A stretch of DNA of 64,000 nucleotides from Ampullaceana balthica (taxonomy: Eukaryota > Mollusca > Gastropoda > Lymnaeidae). Below, in pieces: positions 10,906 through 21,936 of the stretch; within the stretch, counting starts at the first letter, position 1, and every line of letters begins with the position of its first letter. Location: assembly GCA_944989445.1 (NCBI GenBank), contig CALYLW010000019.1:248001-312000 (forward strand), in the 5' to 3' direction. The position numbers and the translations under genes are program-made. Under the pieces are notes generated by a model. The model saw only the letters and a list, made by a program, of their open reading frames with translations, was not told the DNA's origin and made no database searches.

Positions 10906-11102
10906 TGGTTGCGTTCTGGGTTCTGGATTAAAGAAGACTAAGTCTCGACTCTTGTTCACGGAATACTTCAAGCCTTTATTAAGTCAGCAATATATTTACA
11001 GCATCAAATTCAAGTACACGACGTAATACCTTAACAATGTCCACTCACTCGTAAGTACCAACTCTGAACACTCGAGTCATCTCGATGTGTCACCAGGTAT
11101 CA
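10906..11102 (-). repeat. Probable 5' LTR (about 197 bp)
   Basis: On the minus strand it runs from TGATACCTGG at 11102 to AACCA at 10906, i.e. TG...CA ends. It contains TAAATATA and an AATAAA signal at 10980-10975, followed by a short tail to the primer site. The 3' LTR was not found, so the outer border is inferred from the TG only. Confidence 0.45.
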
Positions 11103-11196
11103 GAGCAAACGCTCTATCCTAATGGGTTAATTTGACATTAATGGGTTTTTAATAGTAAAAGGTTACATTTCTTTCATTCTTAAAAACACACTCTGA

Positions 11197-12346
11197 CTAA
11201 TCACTGTCTTCTGTTGACACACTCTGACTATCACTGTCTTCTATTGAATCGTCCTCGGGAAACCAGTCATATTTCTTATATTTTATCTCGTCCGTCTCTG
11301 AGTCTTCGTCTTGATGGTGTCTTTTCGTTGCCTTCCACGCTTTCTGGAGTGGTTCATTTGTGCTGGGAGGACTCCCATGAGTGACAGCGTCGGCGTATGA
11401 ATCATCTTGTCTTAGGGGAAATCCCTCCTGCTGTTTTTTTTCTGTTGTTCTTTTTATACATTTTAATTTGCCAGCCCTCCTCGGGTGTGGCACTCCTTGC
11501 CTCTCCGAGAACCGGAGTGGGGCCTGGCAACGCCTCTGCCGTTGAACCTTTAGCTGGGGCCGTCACGGGGACAGACACGGGGGCCACCAATGGGACCGCC
11601 ACGGGGACTGTAACGGGGGCAGCCAGGGGGGCTGTAGCGGGGGCCGCTACTGGGGCTGCCACCGGCTTAGTCGCCGGCACACCTGGCTTGTCTTTGTGAT
11701 CACTCGAACCTTCTCCTGTCTTATCCCCCACCCCCTCTCCCGCTGAAGTTTTCCTGCCACACTTGCTGGTCCAGTGTTCCTGCGACCCGCACAGAAAGCA
11801 GGCCTGCCTTCTGCCAGGGACCAGGAGCAGCACTCTCTTATTTTTCACCTGTCCACAATCTAGGTAAATATAATGTGGAACACTAGCTTCATTGTCCGGT
11901 CTGTAAAGGACTGTCCACCGGTCCGGTCTTCCTTTATGAGGGTGTGCCTCTACGTTTTCCTTGCTCAGAAACGAGAGCATTTCTTCCACCCCCTCCTTAG
12001 GCATGGTTGGGGGGACCCAGTGGACAACCACCTTCCTTCTTTCTCTGCCCACATGTTCAAAACTAATTTGCTGTGCAACTCCAACCTGAAATGTTTTGCA
12101 GTGTAAGTTTTCGAAGTGCTTCTGTTCTGCTTCTCTTCCAAATTTGAGGAACCACTTGAGTGGATCCTCGAATTGGTACAGAGCCTTTACGTCCTTCCAT
12201 GATATTTTTATTTCTTTTATTAAACAGTCTATTATTTCTGGTGGCGTAATGTTATACGCTTCTTTTCCATAAATTGTTAAGGAAAGTGTGTTAGGGTGGT
12301 GTGCACTTGAAAGTGACACCCCTTTAACCGTAATTCTTTTAAACAT
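11197..12346 (-). pseudogene. LINE ORF1, CCHC zinc-knuckle protein, one frameshift
   Basis: ATG at 12346 opens an ORF with an RRM-like conserved block (VVHWVPPTMPKEGVEEML, HYIYLDCGQV) and a CCHC knuckle CFLCGSQEHWTSKC, then a Pro/Ala/Val repeat tract. The frame ends at 11402; the likely original C-terminus (SYADAVTHGSPP, acidic DSIEDSDSQS) continues in the overlapping frame to 11197. The same architecture is seen in ORF1 at 26.1-26.8 kb and 48.7-49.7 kb, so it is the nucleic-acid-binding ORF1 of an L1/Tx1-type LINE. It is a different subfamily from copies A-C, and no ORF2 follows it. Confidence 0.75.
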
Positions 12347-12994
12347 TACTCACATGTAGCTGAAAAACTTCACTCATGCACAATCCTCTGAATGCACTTA
12401 TAACTTTAAACTTTAAAGTCTCACAGAAATCTCAGATAAATCTTTAGTAAAAGGCGAAAGATTTAATCGATGTGAAGAAAACACAACACTGTGCGAACTA
12501 CACCGCTTTCTGCCACTCCTCTGCACTCGGTCTGTATTCTTACGTCTTCTTCTCTCCCTCTGTCTCACACACACTATTTATACACAACACGGCTGTCTAA
12601 CTTTCATACCGAGTGACTACAATTAACACCATTATTGACAAGTGAACTCTTGTCAAGTCACGCCTTGACCCTAGTCACAACAATGTTCCAACAATCTCAC
12701 AACAATTATTCGCAGTGATTCTCATACCCTGACACTTGGCATCCTGGCTTCGACTCGGTTAATACTCCCTGGCTACTCTATCTGTATCGATGAAGTCTCG
12801 TGCCAATCTTTTAAAGAACGACACGGGTGGATTCTACGTGAACCCAGAGTTCGTACTCGAAGTTACTTCAGCAGTGATTTTCCAGGCTACTCTATCGGCA
12901 CCCTGGGTTCCTTTTTTTTTAAAAGAAAAAGGGGGTTCCGGCGGAATCCTCAAATTGCTATCATCGATCTCCGCTGCAGTCCCTTTTTCGGACA
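12347..12994. other. Upstream region of the LINE ORF1, no gene
   Basis: No supported ORF. It probably holds the 5' UTR of the minus-strand LINE ORF1 (a TATTTATA-like string lies near 12575-12590) followed by unassigned DNA with two short related segments (gctactctatc at 12772 and 12890). Confidence 0.4.
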
Positions 12995-13602
12995 TAGCGT
13001 TTAATATTTATTCTTTTTAAATGTACATTTAATTTGGATGAAGGCCTTCCAAATTACAATTAAAATTTATTTTTTTAAAATAATTTTTTTTTGGTTTTTC
13101 AATTTTGGATGATAATGAAACATGAGAGGACAATGTGGTATACAATGAGAAAACAGTAAAAGTGAACACAGTTAATAATTAGATAGTAGGCATGGTGACG
13201 TGAGTGATAAGCCCGGTGAAGTGAAATATGAAAATGAGAGGGACGAGAAGTGACATGGCGTGAAACAAGGCTCAGTAAAAGGATGATAGATGATGGCTGT
13301 TCCTCCAGTGGACTTGTCCGTGCCTGTGTCCTGGATTCTGCCGATTCCTCTCTGAGAGGAAAAGGATAATTTCTGAGCGTAGACACTGTCCGGGGTTATT
13401 GCCTTTACATTTTATACACACATGGATATATTTTTTTACAGCTAGGGAATATAATATTTATTTATTAAATTATTAATTTAGTTTAGTTCGGGTATAGTGC
13501 TTACTTTAGGTTTAAGTTTTATGTTTGGTCTATTAAGTTTTGAATTTTTGCTCTAAATGTTTTTATTAAAGATCGGTATATTTGTGTTTATTGAAATTTA
13601 CA

Positions 13603-16490
13603 TTAGTTCTGCACTGCCAAATGTGCTGTCTGTATTCTGCCAACAGTCGTAGGCTGATGACATGTTGAGTTGTGCTGTCTGTATTCTGCCAACAGTCGTA
13701 GGCTGATGACATGTTGAGTTGTGTTATGGGATTTAGGAATCGTGTTTAAGGTTATTGTTTTATCTATTTTTACTGGGTAAATTGTTCCAGCTTTTAAAAG
13801 TTGTGTTAATGTGGATTTGGTTTTTTGTATTTCTTTGCATTCCAAGAACAGATGTCTCTCTGTCTCTATTAATAAATATTGACAGAGAGGACATCTTTGC
13901 CTATGGAGTGTTTGATGTTCAGGTCTTTCTGAAGTTGGTGTCATATTATATATTAATCTGAAAGTTACTTCTCTAGCTCTAGGTTCTATTTCTTAAATGT
14001 GTAAGTTTTTAAAAGTGTCTTCTATTTCTATCTGGTTGAACTGTCGCAACCACCTGATTCTCTCGAGATGAGGGGTTTTCTGTCGATCTCTCAGGTGGTT
14101 GTAGATTTCCTTGTTTGTTTTGTTGATTAAACTCTCGTTATTCCTTATTGCGCGTAAGCTTGTCTGATAAAAAGAGGGGAGTCTCGTCCCCAAGTAGTGT
14201 GGTGTTTTGTTATCCATAGGTGTCAGACGTGTCAGTCTGACGCCTGTGTAGTAGTGCGTTAGTGAGTGTTCCTTGTGGTCCTTGATTGCCTGTCCTAGAT
14301 GTCTGATCCTCATGGCTTTAGTCTTTGTTTCTATATCTTGCAGATTTGTTCCCCCGTCTAATTTACTCTGCATTAAAGTTGATTTCTTAATATTCCATTT
14401 TGTGTTTTTAAAAATATATATCCTAATCATATAGTTAATTTTTGTTAAGGTTTCTGGGGGAATATCAAAAATGTTTCCTAACGTAAATTAATTTAGGTAT
14501 GATTAAGGTGTTAATTAGTGTGCTCCTTCCAAATATTGTCTTTGATGTGTATTGGTATCTAGTGATTGTTTTTGTCTACGAATTTAATTAGTGATTCCCA
14601 TGTTCCTTTGTGTATCCCCCATGGTTTGTTGGTGAATGTTAGTCCATATATGTGTAGTTCCTTCTTCCCTTCCAGATTAAGGGGGATAGTCTTCCTTATC
14701 TGTGAGTTTCCCGATTCCCATGATTTCTGATTTCGTTATGTTTACTTTAGATCCGCTCCCTAGTCCGAATTCTTCAAATGTTTCCATTATCCTATTGATT
14801 GAGTTGTTTTGCGGGAATAGTATGGTGTCGTCCGCGTACGCTAAAAGTTTCCTTTCTCCTCTGTTTGGTAGGTTGATTCCTTTTATTTTGTCATCTAGTC
14901 TAATCTTCTCTAGCACTGGTTCTATCACCAGGATATATAGGTATGGTGAAAGTGGGCATCCCTGCCTAACCGATCTTTGTATTTCTATACCCTCCAATAG
15001 TGTGTTGTTAATGAGAAGTTTGCTGATGGGATTTTTGTATATTATTTTAATCCAGTCACACACGTAGTTTCCTAGATTATTTTTATTAAGTATTTTGTGT
15101 ATGTGTGAGATACTCTATCAAACCCTTTCTCTTAGTCAAGGGCCAAGATACTTGCTATGTTCTTATCTTTGGCATAATATATTATGTCTCTAATGAAGTG
15201 GTTATGGTTATTTATATTTCTATCTTTAATGCTACATTGTTGGTCTGGGTGCACTAAATCATTTAGGTAAGGTTTAATTTTGTTAGCTATAACTTTAGTT
15301 AATATTTTGTAGTCAGTGTTAAGTAACGATCTGGGTCTATAATTTTTAGTTTGTGTTCTGTTTTCTTTTTAGGGAGTAGCTTAATATAAGACTCTCCCAT
15401 GTTCAACATTGGGCGGAAGTTCTTTGTTCCTATACGCTTCACTTATTACAGCGTGGAGGAGTGGCGTCACCTGTGAAGTGAAGTGTTGATAAAATTCCGT
15501 GGTTAATCCGTCTGGCCCGGGTGATTTTCCTTTGCTCATACCGTCTAGCGCCGTCTTAATGTCCGTGACTTCTATTTGTTTGTCCAGTTCTGCCGTCTGA
15601 GTGTCCGCCAGCGTCTTTGCGTAAGCCGCGCACTTGTCCTTGATGTCTGGGTTTGTTTGTTCGTGTGTGTATAGTTTTGTGTAATAGTCTGTGAATGTGT
15701 CTACTATTCCTTCCCTGTCGTCACGTATCCTTCCACTGGTGTCCTCGATTGCTTGGAAGTTGTTACTACGTTGGATGGTCTCTTCTACTTTAAAAAATGT
15801 TTTGTTGGGACTTCTAGATTATCTATTAGTGTTCTGCTTCTTACTTGAGCTTCTTTGTATTTATATTGTTTTATTAAGTCTAACTCTTTCTCTAACTCTA
15901 TAACTTCGGGGTCGGTGGGGTCGATTAATTTTAGTATTGGTATTTTGTGTCTGAGTTCTTTCTCTCGTTCCTTACGTTCTTTGTGTATGCGTGCGGCGAT
16001 TGTCTGGGTAACTCTTCTCACTGTTGATTTGAAGAGTTCCCAGTGTCTGCCTATGTTGTTAGTTGGTATTGTTGTTGTATATTGTTTAATGATAAAAGAT
16101 ATTGTTTCTAAGTATGTGTTGTTTTCCAAAAGAGTGTTGTTGAATTTCCAGTGTGGAGACCGTCCGATGGTCTTATCCTTGTGTCCGTTCAGCTGTACTT
16201 TGATTGCTTTATGGTATGTGTATTTAAGCGTGTCTTCTATGTGTATTGCCTTATATATAGTTGCAGATGTTGGCACATACAGCCTATCCAGCCTGGAGTT
16301 TGTTGTGTGCAAGGTATTGTGGTGTGTTGTTTCTCTCCCTTTGGGGTACTTTGCCCTGTACGCGACAGTTATGCTGTATGTGTCGGTAATGTATTTTATA
16401 ACTTCAGTCTGACTATTTTCTTCTATAATTCGTTCGTCCTTACTTCTATATCGGTTGGTGGAGTCTAATGGCTCGTTAACATAATTAAAA
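13603..16490 (-). pseudogene. LINE ORF2 (endonuclease C-part, RT, C-terminal domain), broken
   Basis: Four frames carry the protein: 16490-15785 (from FNYVNEPL through the RLDRLYVPTS endonuclease motif), 15063-14677 (RSVRQGCPLSPYLYI and the LAYADDTILF catalytic box), 14430-13993 and 13944-13603 (CPLCQYLLIETERHLFLEC, a C-terminal Cys-His motif). It aligns with copy B ORF2 throughout. At the position of copy B's premature stop this copy still has a Tyr codon. It cannot make an active polymerase. Confidence 0.85.
13622..13721. repeat. ~50-bp tandem duplication in LINE copy A
   Basis: The segment with ctgtattctgccaacagtcg and gctgatgacatgttgag occurs twice in tandem here but once in copy B (about 45385-45425), so it arose after the copies separated. 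Confidence 0.9.
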
Positions 16491-16492
16491 GG

Positions 16493-16496
16493 CCGG
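16493..16496. other. Ginger1 target-site duplication, left (CCGG)
   Basis: CCGG immediately outside the TGT end. The matching copy is at 23353-23356. Ginger1 elements are described as using CCGG- or CCGT-type 4-bp targets. Confidence 0.8.
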
Positions 16497-16521
16497 TGTT
16501 GCAAAATAAATCCTCCCCCAT

Positions 16522-16547
16522 ACAGAGTCTCCCCCCGGAGACTCTGT
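16522..16547. repeat. Perfect 11-bp hairpin in the left Ginger1 end
   Basis: ACAGAGTCTCC at 16522-16532 pairs with GGAGACTCTGT at 16537-16547 around CCCC. Related ctccgggggaga and cccccaaaataaa strings follow to about 16640, mirroring those of the right end. Confidence 0.85.
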
Positions 16548-16726
16548 TTTAAAACAAATCCTCCGGGGGAGAAAATGTTTTCCTCCCGATTAAAATAAGT
16601 TCTCCCCTACCCTGTAAAATATAGTCTCCCCCAAAATAAATCCGCCCCCATCATACTTTCGATATAAAACAAAGAGATCGTTAAAAAACAAAAGAATAAA
16701 GAATACTTACTTATGTATTGCTGTAA

Positions 16727-17110
16727 TATTCACACATGTTTAATGTAATACTATTTATGGTAGTGGCGTAGACAGAGAGAGATAAGAGGGGGGTGCGGTC
16801 CATACTGTTTGACACCTCTCAGGGGCGTGACATAATATTCACACATGTTTACTGTAATACTATTTAATGTAGTGGCGCAGATATAGAGAGATAAGAGGGG
16901 GTGCAGACCATACCGTAATGACACCTCTAAGGGGCGTGACATAATATTGACACATGTTTACTGTAATACTATTTATTGTAGTGGCGTAGATATAGAGAGA
17001 TAAGAGGGGGTGCGGACCATACCGTAAAGACACCTCTAAGGGGCGTGACATAATATTATTAATATTCACACATGTTTACTTTAAAACTATTTATGGTAGT
17101 GGCGTATATA
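16727..17110. repeat. 109-bp tandem repeat, about 3.4 units
   Basis: The string cacatgtttac/a starts at 16733, 16842, 16951 and 17067 (spacing 109, 109, 116). Units contain tagtggcgtag, gataagagggg and gacacctctaaggggcgtga. It lies in the non-coding left arm of the Ginger1 element. Confidence 0.9.
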
Positions 17111-17879
17111 TACAGAGATATGAGTTTTGGGGTGTGTATAAAGGCAGTTGTTTTGTTTCATAAAGCAAGGATTATGACTTTGAAGGCATGGGTTTGTGTT
17201 GTTACTATAAACGGTAAAGTCGTAATAACGTTGGGTGTTCAGACGGTGAGAAAGATTCTTACTATCCATCTAGAATCGGGGGGAAGGGTGGGAGTGACCC
17301 AATTAAGTAAGCGCACGGAGGGAACAAAATCTGGCTACGACACTGACCTGTTTAACTTATGACCTGATTATACAGTCTTTGGGCTATGCATTGTTATTGT
17401 GAGACGCAGAGGCGGGGCGTCAATGGGGTGGGGGGATACTGGTGGTGCTGACTGCACTGGCTGACACTCTCACAAGGGGTAAATTAAAATCTAAAATTAA
17501 GTATGTTACCGTTATTTGGCACTGGCAGATTCGGAGGAGGACTATGGGTTTAGTCGTGAGCGGGTAACACATTGAGTTTACCGCACTGGGTGACGCAAAC
17601 CTTAGTGATGCCTCTGGCGAGACAGCTACACTAATAATATATATATAATAAGTTATTCCTTTAATAACTCTATCGATACATTTATTACTTTCAAAATATC
17701 CAATTTAAAATCAAATAATTTACTAACAATTGGCTTCTTGTATTTAAATTTTTCTCACACTCATTTTATATATGCTACAGTAATAATGTGTCAGACTATT
17801 TATATGACTAGAAGTAAGAAAAAAAACTGCTAATAACCACGCAACCTTAACTACAAGTTATTATAGACAGAACAATGCT

Positions 17880-17914
17880 TTTAAATATATATATATATGT
17901 ATGTGTGTGTGTGT
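17880..17914. repeat. TA/TG microsatellite
   Basis: Alternating atatat then gtgtgtgtgt run, at the border of the first ~280-bp direct repeat. Confidence 0.85.
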
Positions 17915-18461
17915 TAGATATTACAAATGCTTTGTACGGAATAAGCGTGATTTCAGTTTCAGTTACTTTAATTTATTAAAAAATTTGCGTACACACACAA
18001 ACATAGATTTTTAAAATTAAATTATTTTTAAAACATTCAGAAATACTTTGCAATTATTGAACCTTATTTTCATATCATCACCATGCACGAATAGATTATC
18101 TCATATCACGATTATGAACTTATCTATTACTGTACACGTGTATTATTTTTCTTGATGAATTTGAATTTTTAACTGCCATTACAGTTTGAAACACAAAAAA
18201 TTATGGCTGCGAAAATTAACGATTAATTTCTAGATTAATCGTTAAAAATTTTTTTTAGCGATTAAACTTTTTTTAACGATTAATCGACCCACCTTATAAA
18301 TGTACTGGAAGTCAAAAAGTGAAATATTTCGGCCGATAAATATAAACCAATTTCCGGACGATTACACGAATAATTTGGCTTTAAACTATTGACTGACGTG
18401 AATGTTCAAAATGTTGAAAACGGTTACTATGTCCATTGAGAGTAATCGTTTGCCTACCATA

Positions 18462-18642
18462 CAATGTTCTCTCTATGTCTAAGCTTCGTTGGTCCATGTG
18501 CAAATTAAAAAAACTCGTGTGCAAATTTGCACAACGTATATTTTTGTGCAATATTTTAAGAAATTTGCTGCGCGGTTATTCTAAACTCCTGCGTGGCGTC
18601 GGTCAAATATCTGCGCAGCCGCGCTGCTTAAAGGGAACATTG
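18462..18642 (+). mobile_element. hAT-type MITE, 181 bp, with 8-bp target duplication
   Basis: Begins CAATGTTCTCTCTA and ends TTAAAGGGAACATTG, imperfect inverted ends. Flanks are ctaccata (18454-18461) and ctaccatg (18643-18650), 7 of 8 identical, an hAT-size duplication. A sibling is at 56621-56800 with a perfect duplication. Confidence 0.85.
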
Positions 18643-18711
18643 CTACCATGGTTCTAAACACTTCGCTTACATATCACCTGCAAACCGAACATCCACTGTC
18701 TGTTCCCTAGA

Positions 18712-18768
18712 CAGACAGACAGGCAGACAACAAATGCGTTTTATATGTATATTGTATAGAGATATCAA
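18712..18768 (-). mobile_element. Helitron 5' end fragment
   Basis: The minus strand reads tctctatac...aaaacgcatttgttgtctg, matching the first ~40 bases of the element at 2699 in inverted orientation. Nothing of its 3' end is present. Confidence 0.5.
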
Positions 18769-19045
18769 ATACTGTGTAAGGAATAAAAGTTATTTCAGTT
18801 CCAGTTACTTTTATTTAGTCAAAAAATTACGTACGCACATAAATCGATTTTTAAAATGAAATTATTTTTAAAACATTCAATAATGCAGGGCAATTATTGA
18901 ACCTTATTTTCATAACATTACCATGCACGAATAGATCTTCTCATATCACGAATATGAAATTATTTTTTTACTTTCCAAGTGTATTATTTTCTTTATGAAT
19001 TTGAAATTTTAACAGCCATAACAGTTTTTAAACACAAAAATATAT

Positions 19046-19576
19046 TAAAATTTTAAAACATTTTATTGATGTGCAGAAAATCAATTCAGCTCCGGGTCTT
19101 AACATAAAATTTAGACATTCGCTCCAATAATCTTGACAACCATTTTCTTCTCTTCGTATAATTTATACCTCTGTCTTAAGTGTCTAAACTAATTATGACA
19201 TTTAGGACATACAAGTCTAGACATCCTTTAACATATCTTATAAAGTCTTTAAATTGTACTTTGATGTTAGAATTATGAATATTATATTATTACCAGAATT
19301 TCTAAAATATTAAAAAACTTCAGGAGAAAATAAACAGAATGAGGGTGAACACAAGTAAATCACAACTACAAGTTACACTTTTCTTTTTAGTAAATATAAC
19401 ATACTTCGAGGGCGAGAATTAAGCTACAATTGCAATTATAGTAAGAAAATATTCTTTATAAGGAAATTTTTTTTTATAAAAAAAAATTTATGCCATAACT
19501 AGTAAAGCAAAATTTATCAATTATATATTATAAAAATAATGTTAAACATACACACACACACACAAACACGCACGCA

Positions 19577-19608
<32 letters not shown>

Positions 19609-19726
19609 CACATATACGGATATACAAAAATTACTTTACTGACGCTTCCTTTTTTACCGGAGATTATTGCGTCCTACGCTTATCAATGGTTTCTGTCTAG
19701 TCTTGCATTTTTATGATAGTTTTAAT

Positions 19727-19766
<40 letters not shown>

Positions 19767-19995
19767 ATGTCACTTGAACTTGTTTGTTTATTTATATTAA
19801 AAGAATTTTTATTACAGTGAACCTAAACACTTTTACATTAAATTTATAAACTCAAATACTTCATTGCAGGACATTACAATATTATTAGGCACTAAACATA
19901 ATTAATTTTGAACAATTAAATAAAAAAGCCTACAAAGAAGTGCATGCAAAACATTTCAAGTAAATGATAAGCTTACAGGATGAAAATTGAAAGTT
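19046..19995. repeat. Non-coding Ginger1 arm with microsatellites
   Basis: No gene. Contains (AC/GCAC)n at about 19550-19613 (acacacac then gcacgcacgcac then acacac) and (TG)n at about 19727-19762, which are complementary in type and could pair in single-stranded form. Otherwise AT-rich 3' flank of the transposase gene. Confidence 0.7.
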
Positions 19996-21936
19996 TTAGA
20001 ACGTTATTAACGTTCCACGTTCCTTTCGTCCACGTTTGGCTTTTCTTTCTTTGGGAAACGAGATTACAGTCATTTCACTCAAACAACGGCATAGATGGGC
20101 ACGCATTTCCGAAGTAACAAATATTTCCCGTTGCAAGTCTAATGCTCCCAGTGCAAGTTCGAATGAATTAGCTGCCGCGTACACTCCACAGTCTTTGCTG
20201 TTGTGTTGCCGTTGACAAGGAAGAAGTGTTACGTGCAAATTTCCTTGATCGTCACATTTATTTTCAAACAACTGTTTCATTTGACGTTTCACATTGTCAG
20301 AAATCGACCCACGCATACTATCAGCAAACACTACTCCATTGTCAGTACTAGCTACGGTTATCCAATGGTTTGTGTCATGCAATATCTGTACTGTGTTTGC
20401 ATCTACTGCTCGAAAACCATCAACTGTTTGCCGTAACAAAGTTGTTTGAAAATTGAAACTGTTATTCATGTGGATGGCAACAAGTTTATTTACTGCATCT
20501 ATTATTCGGTCATTAAGGCAATCACCAGTCTCAAGCAACCTTTTGTCAGATTCTTTTAAATGCAACGATGGTATCCACATCGGATCATGTTGCATGTTAA
20601 TGGCTTGGTCAGCAAAGTCTAAATTATCCATGGGTTTTGTTTGCGAATCACTGATTTTCACCATTTCGTCGTCGGTTTGGTACCAAAGACGTAGATTACA
20701 GACATTAACTTTACTGTTGAGAACTTTCCCTGATAAATCAGTTAATTTATACACACCCTTACCAAGCACTTCATGAATAACATAGGGTCCAATAAAACGA
20801 GGTTCCAATCTATCACCCATGCGCGTGACTTTCCTTGTATTGCATTTCAGCACTTTGTCGCCCACATTAAATCTTGCACCCGAATGCTTAATATCGTATC
20901 GTTCCTTCTGCTTAGCCTGTGCACACTGAATATTGGAACATGCAGTTTTTCTTATCTTACACACGGTCTCTGTGATATACTCCATCCTTGCATTAGAGGC
21001 TGTTGAAGTTTCTGGAATATCTGCAGTCTCATTGCTTTCTTGCAAATCACATGGTAGTTTTGCTGGAACACCAAACATCAGCTGGAACGGGGTGTACAGC
21101 ACTGAAGCCTGCCGGTTAGTTCGGTAAGCGAAGGCAATCGGTTGCAAAAAGTCGTCCCAATTGTTCTTTTCTGTGTTCACTAACTTCATCAGCTGTGTTA
21201 TTAGTGTCTGATTGAATCTTTCTGTCAGGCCATTACTCTGTGGATGGTACGCTGACGAAGTCGATTGTTTTATAGACATTATATCGCACAAATTCTTTAC
21301 AAGAGCATTGCAAAATTCTCTCCCCTGATCGTGCAGCAGGAAATGACAAGCTCCATAACGAAAGACAAGATTGATCAAGAATTCGTGTACAGAAAGAGCT
21401 GATTTGTCTGGCAAGGCTGCAACTTCAACCCACTTTGTTAGATATTCAGTTGCGACAATTACAAACCGCTTTCCTGATTGTGTTTCATTTAATGGACCGA
21501 TCAAATCTACACCCCAGCGTTCAAATATATCTGTAACTTTAACCGGATGTAACTCAGCAGCTAGTGGTTTATTGTTAGGATTCATCCTCTGACAATGACT
21601 ACAACTTTTGCAGTAATCACGAATGTCCTCAGCCATACCACGCCACCAAAATCTTTCGCTAACCTTTCTGATTGTTGCGTCCTGTCCAAAATGACATCCA
21701 CCAATAACGTCGTCATGTAGACTTTGTATGATATTGATAGATTCATTTTTGCCTATGACAACTTTCTGATTCTTTTCACCCTTGCCTTTGTGATAGAGTG
21801 TTCCCTTCGTCACAATAAAAGATTCTGCGTATTCTGCGTGTTCACGCAGTCTTCTTTTGGAATTCTTTGTGTATAATTTCGGAAACTTTTTATTTTCAAT
21901 ATAATCCACGATTTCAGCAGCTATACACGGATCCAT
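19996..21936 (-). CDS. Ginger1 transposase: integrase fused to Ulp1-type cysteine protease
   Basis: 646 codons, uninterrupted, ATG at 21936. Domains in order: HHCC finger (H74, H82, C112, C115); DDE integrase core with D144 (WGVDLIGP), D203 (LHDQGREF) and E239 (NGLTERFNQ), a 35-residue D-E spacing; GPY/F motif at 383-385; C-terminal Ulp1/C48-like protease with LND at 474-476, H524 (NHW), D539 (FADS), Q575 and C583 (DCGVYA). Basic tail. Integrase plus GPY/F plus Ulp1 or OTU protease is the published definition of Ginger1. It would cut and join the element ends at CCGG sites; the protease substrate is unknown. All catalytic residues of both domains are present, so the protein is probably functional. 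A Gypsy pol relic is excluded by the flanking TIRs and the absence of RT. Confidence 0.93.
   Translation of the reverse strand: MDPCIAAEIVDYIENKKFPKLYTKNSKRRLREHAEYAESFIVTKGTLYHKGKGEKNQKVVIGKNESINIIQSLHDDVIGGCHFGQDATIRKVSERFWWRGMAEDIRDYCKSCSHCQRMNPNNKPLAAELHPVKVTDIFERWGVDLIGPLNETQSGKRFVIVATEYLTKWVEVAALPDKSALSVHEFLINLVFRYGACHFLLHDQGREFCNALVKNLCDIMSIKQSTSSAYHPQSNGLTERFNQTLITQLMKLVNTEKNNWDDFLQPIAFAYRTNRQASVLYTPFQLMFGVPAKLPCDLQESNETADIPETSTASNARMEYITETVCKIRKTACSNIQCAQAKQKERYDIKHSGARFNVGDKVLKCNTRKVTRMGDRLEPRFIGPYVIHEVLGKGVYKLTDLSGKVLNSKVNVCNLRLWYQTDDEMVKISDSQTKPMDNLDFADQAINMQHDPMWIPSLHLKESDKRLLETGDCLNDRIIDAVNKLVAIHMNNSFNFQTTLLRQTVDGFRAVDANTVQILHDTNHWITVASTDNGVVFADSMRGSISDNVKRQMKQLFENKCDDQGNLHVTLLPCQRQHNSKDCGVYAAANSFELALGALDLQREIFVTSEMRAHLCRCLSEMTVISFPKERKAKRGRKERGTLITF

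Larger units (their letters stand above)
8370..11102 (-). mobile_element. Ty3-like LTR retrotransposon with integrase before reverse transcriptase, defective
   Basis: Reading the minus strand: LTR (11102-10906), primer site (10905-10885), leader with a minisatellite (10742-10500), short Gag-like ORF (10268-9966), integrase (about 9960-8751), then the start of reverse transcriptase (8750-8391), cut at 8370. The order integrase then RT is the reverse of usual Ty3/gypsy and matches the Gmr1-like arrangement. Protease and most of Gag are missing, and a frame shift interrupts the integrase. The 3' LTR is not visible. Confidence 0.6.
12995..16490 (-). mobile_element. LINE copy A (L1/Tx1 type), 5'-truncated
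   Basis: Minus-strand element homologous along its whole length to copy B (44.8-48.2 kb), including the 3' UTR (13020-13400 against 44800-45150). The 5' end at 16490 falls in the endonuclease just after the GGD catalytic strand, a classic 5' truncation, and the CCGG target of Ginger1 starts three bases later. The shared 3' end lies around ttaatatttatt near 12995-13005. Relative to B it has several frame shifts. Confidence 0.85.
17915..19045. repeat. ~280-bp direct repeat pair inside Ginger1
   Basis: 17915-18205 and 18759-19045 align along their length: ttatttttaaaacattca, caattattgaaccttatttt and accatgcacgaatagat are common to both, with scattered substitutions. The hAT MITE and a Helitron 5' end sit between them. 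Could be a duplicated internal segment or two copies of another small element. Confidence 0.8.

Noticed and set aside
11397..11699. Plus-strand frame with a Gly/Ala/Thr repeat tail
   Set aside because: Complement of the Pro/Ala/Val tract of LINE ORF1; no independent support.
15855..16470. Plus-strand open frames over LINE copy A (and similar ones over copy B at 47400-48500)
   Set aside because: Antisense shadows of the conserved ORF2 on the minus strand, hydrophobic by codon complementarity.
20203..21592. Plus-strand frames across the Ginger1 gene
   Set aside because: Antisense shadows of the 646-codon transposase.
19996..21936. Gypsy retrotransposon pol fragment
   Set aside because: No RT or protease of retroviral type; TIRs, CCGG duplications and a C-terminal Ulp1 protease identify Ginger1.
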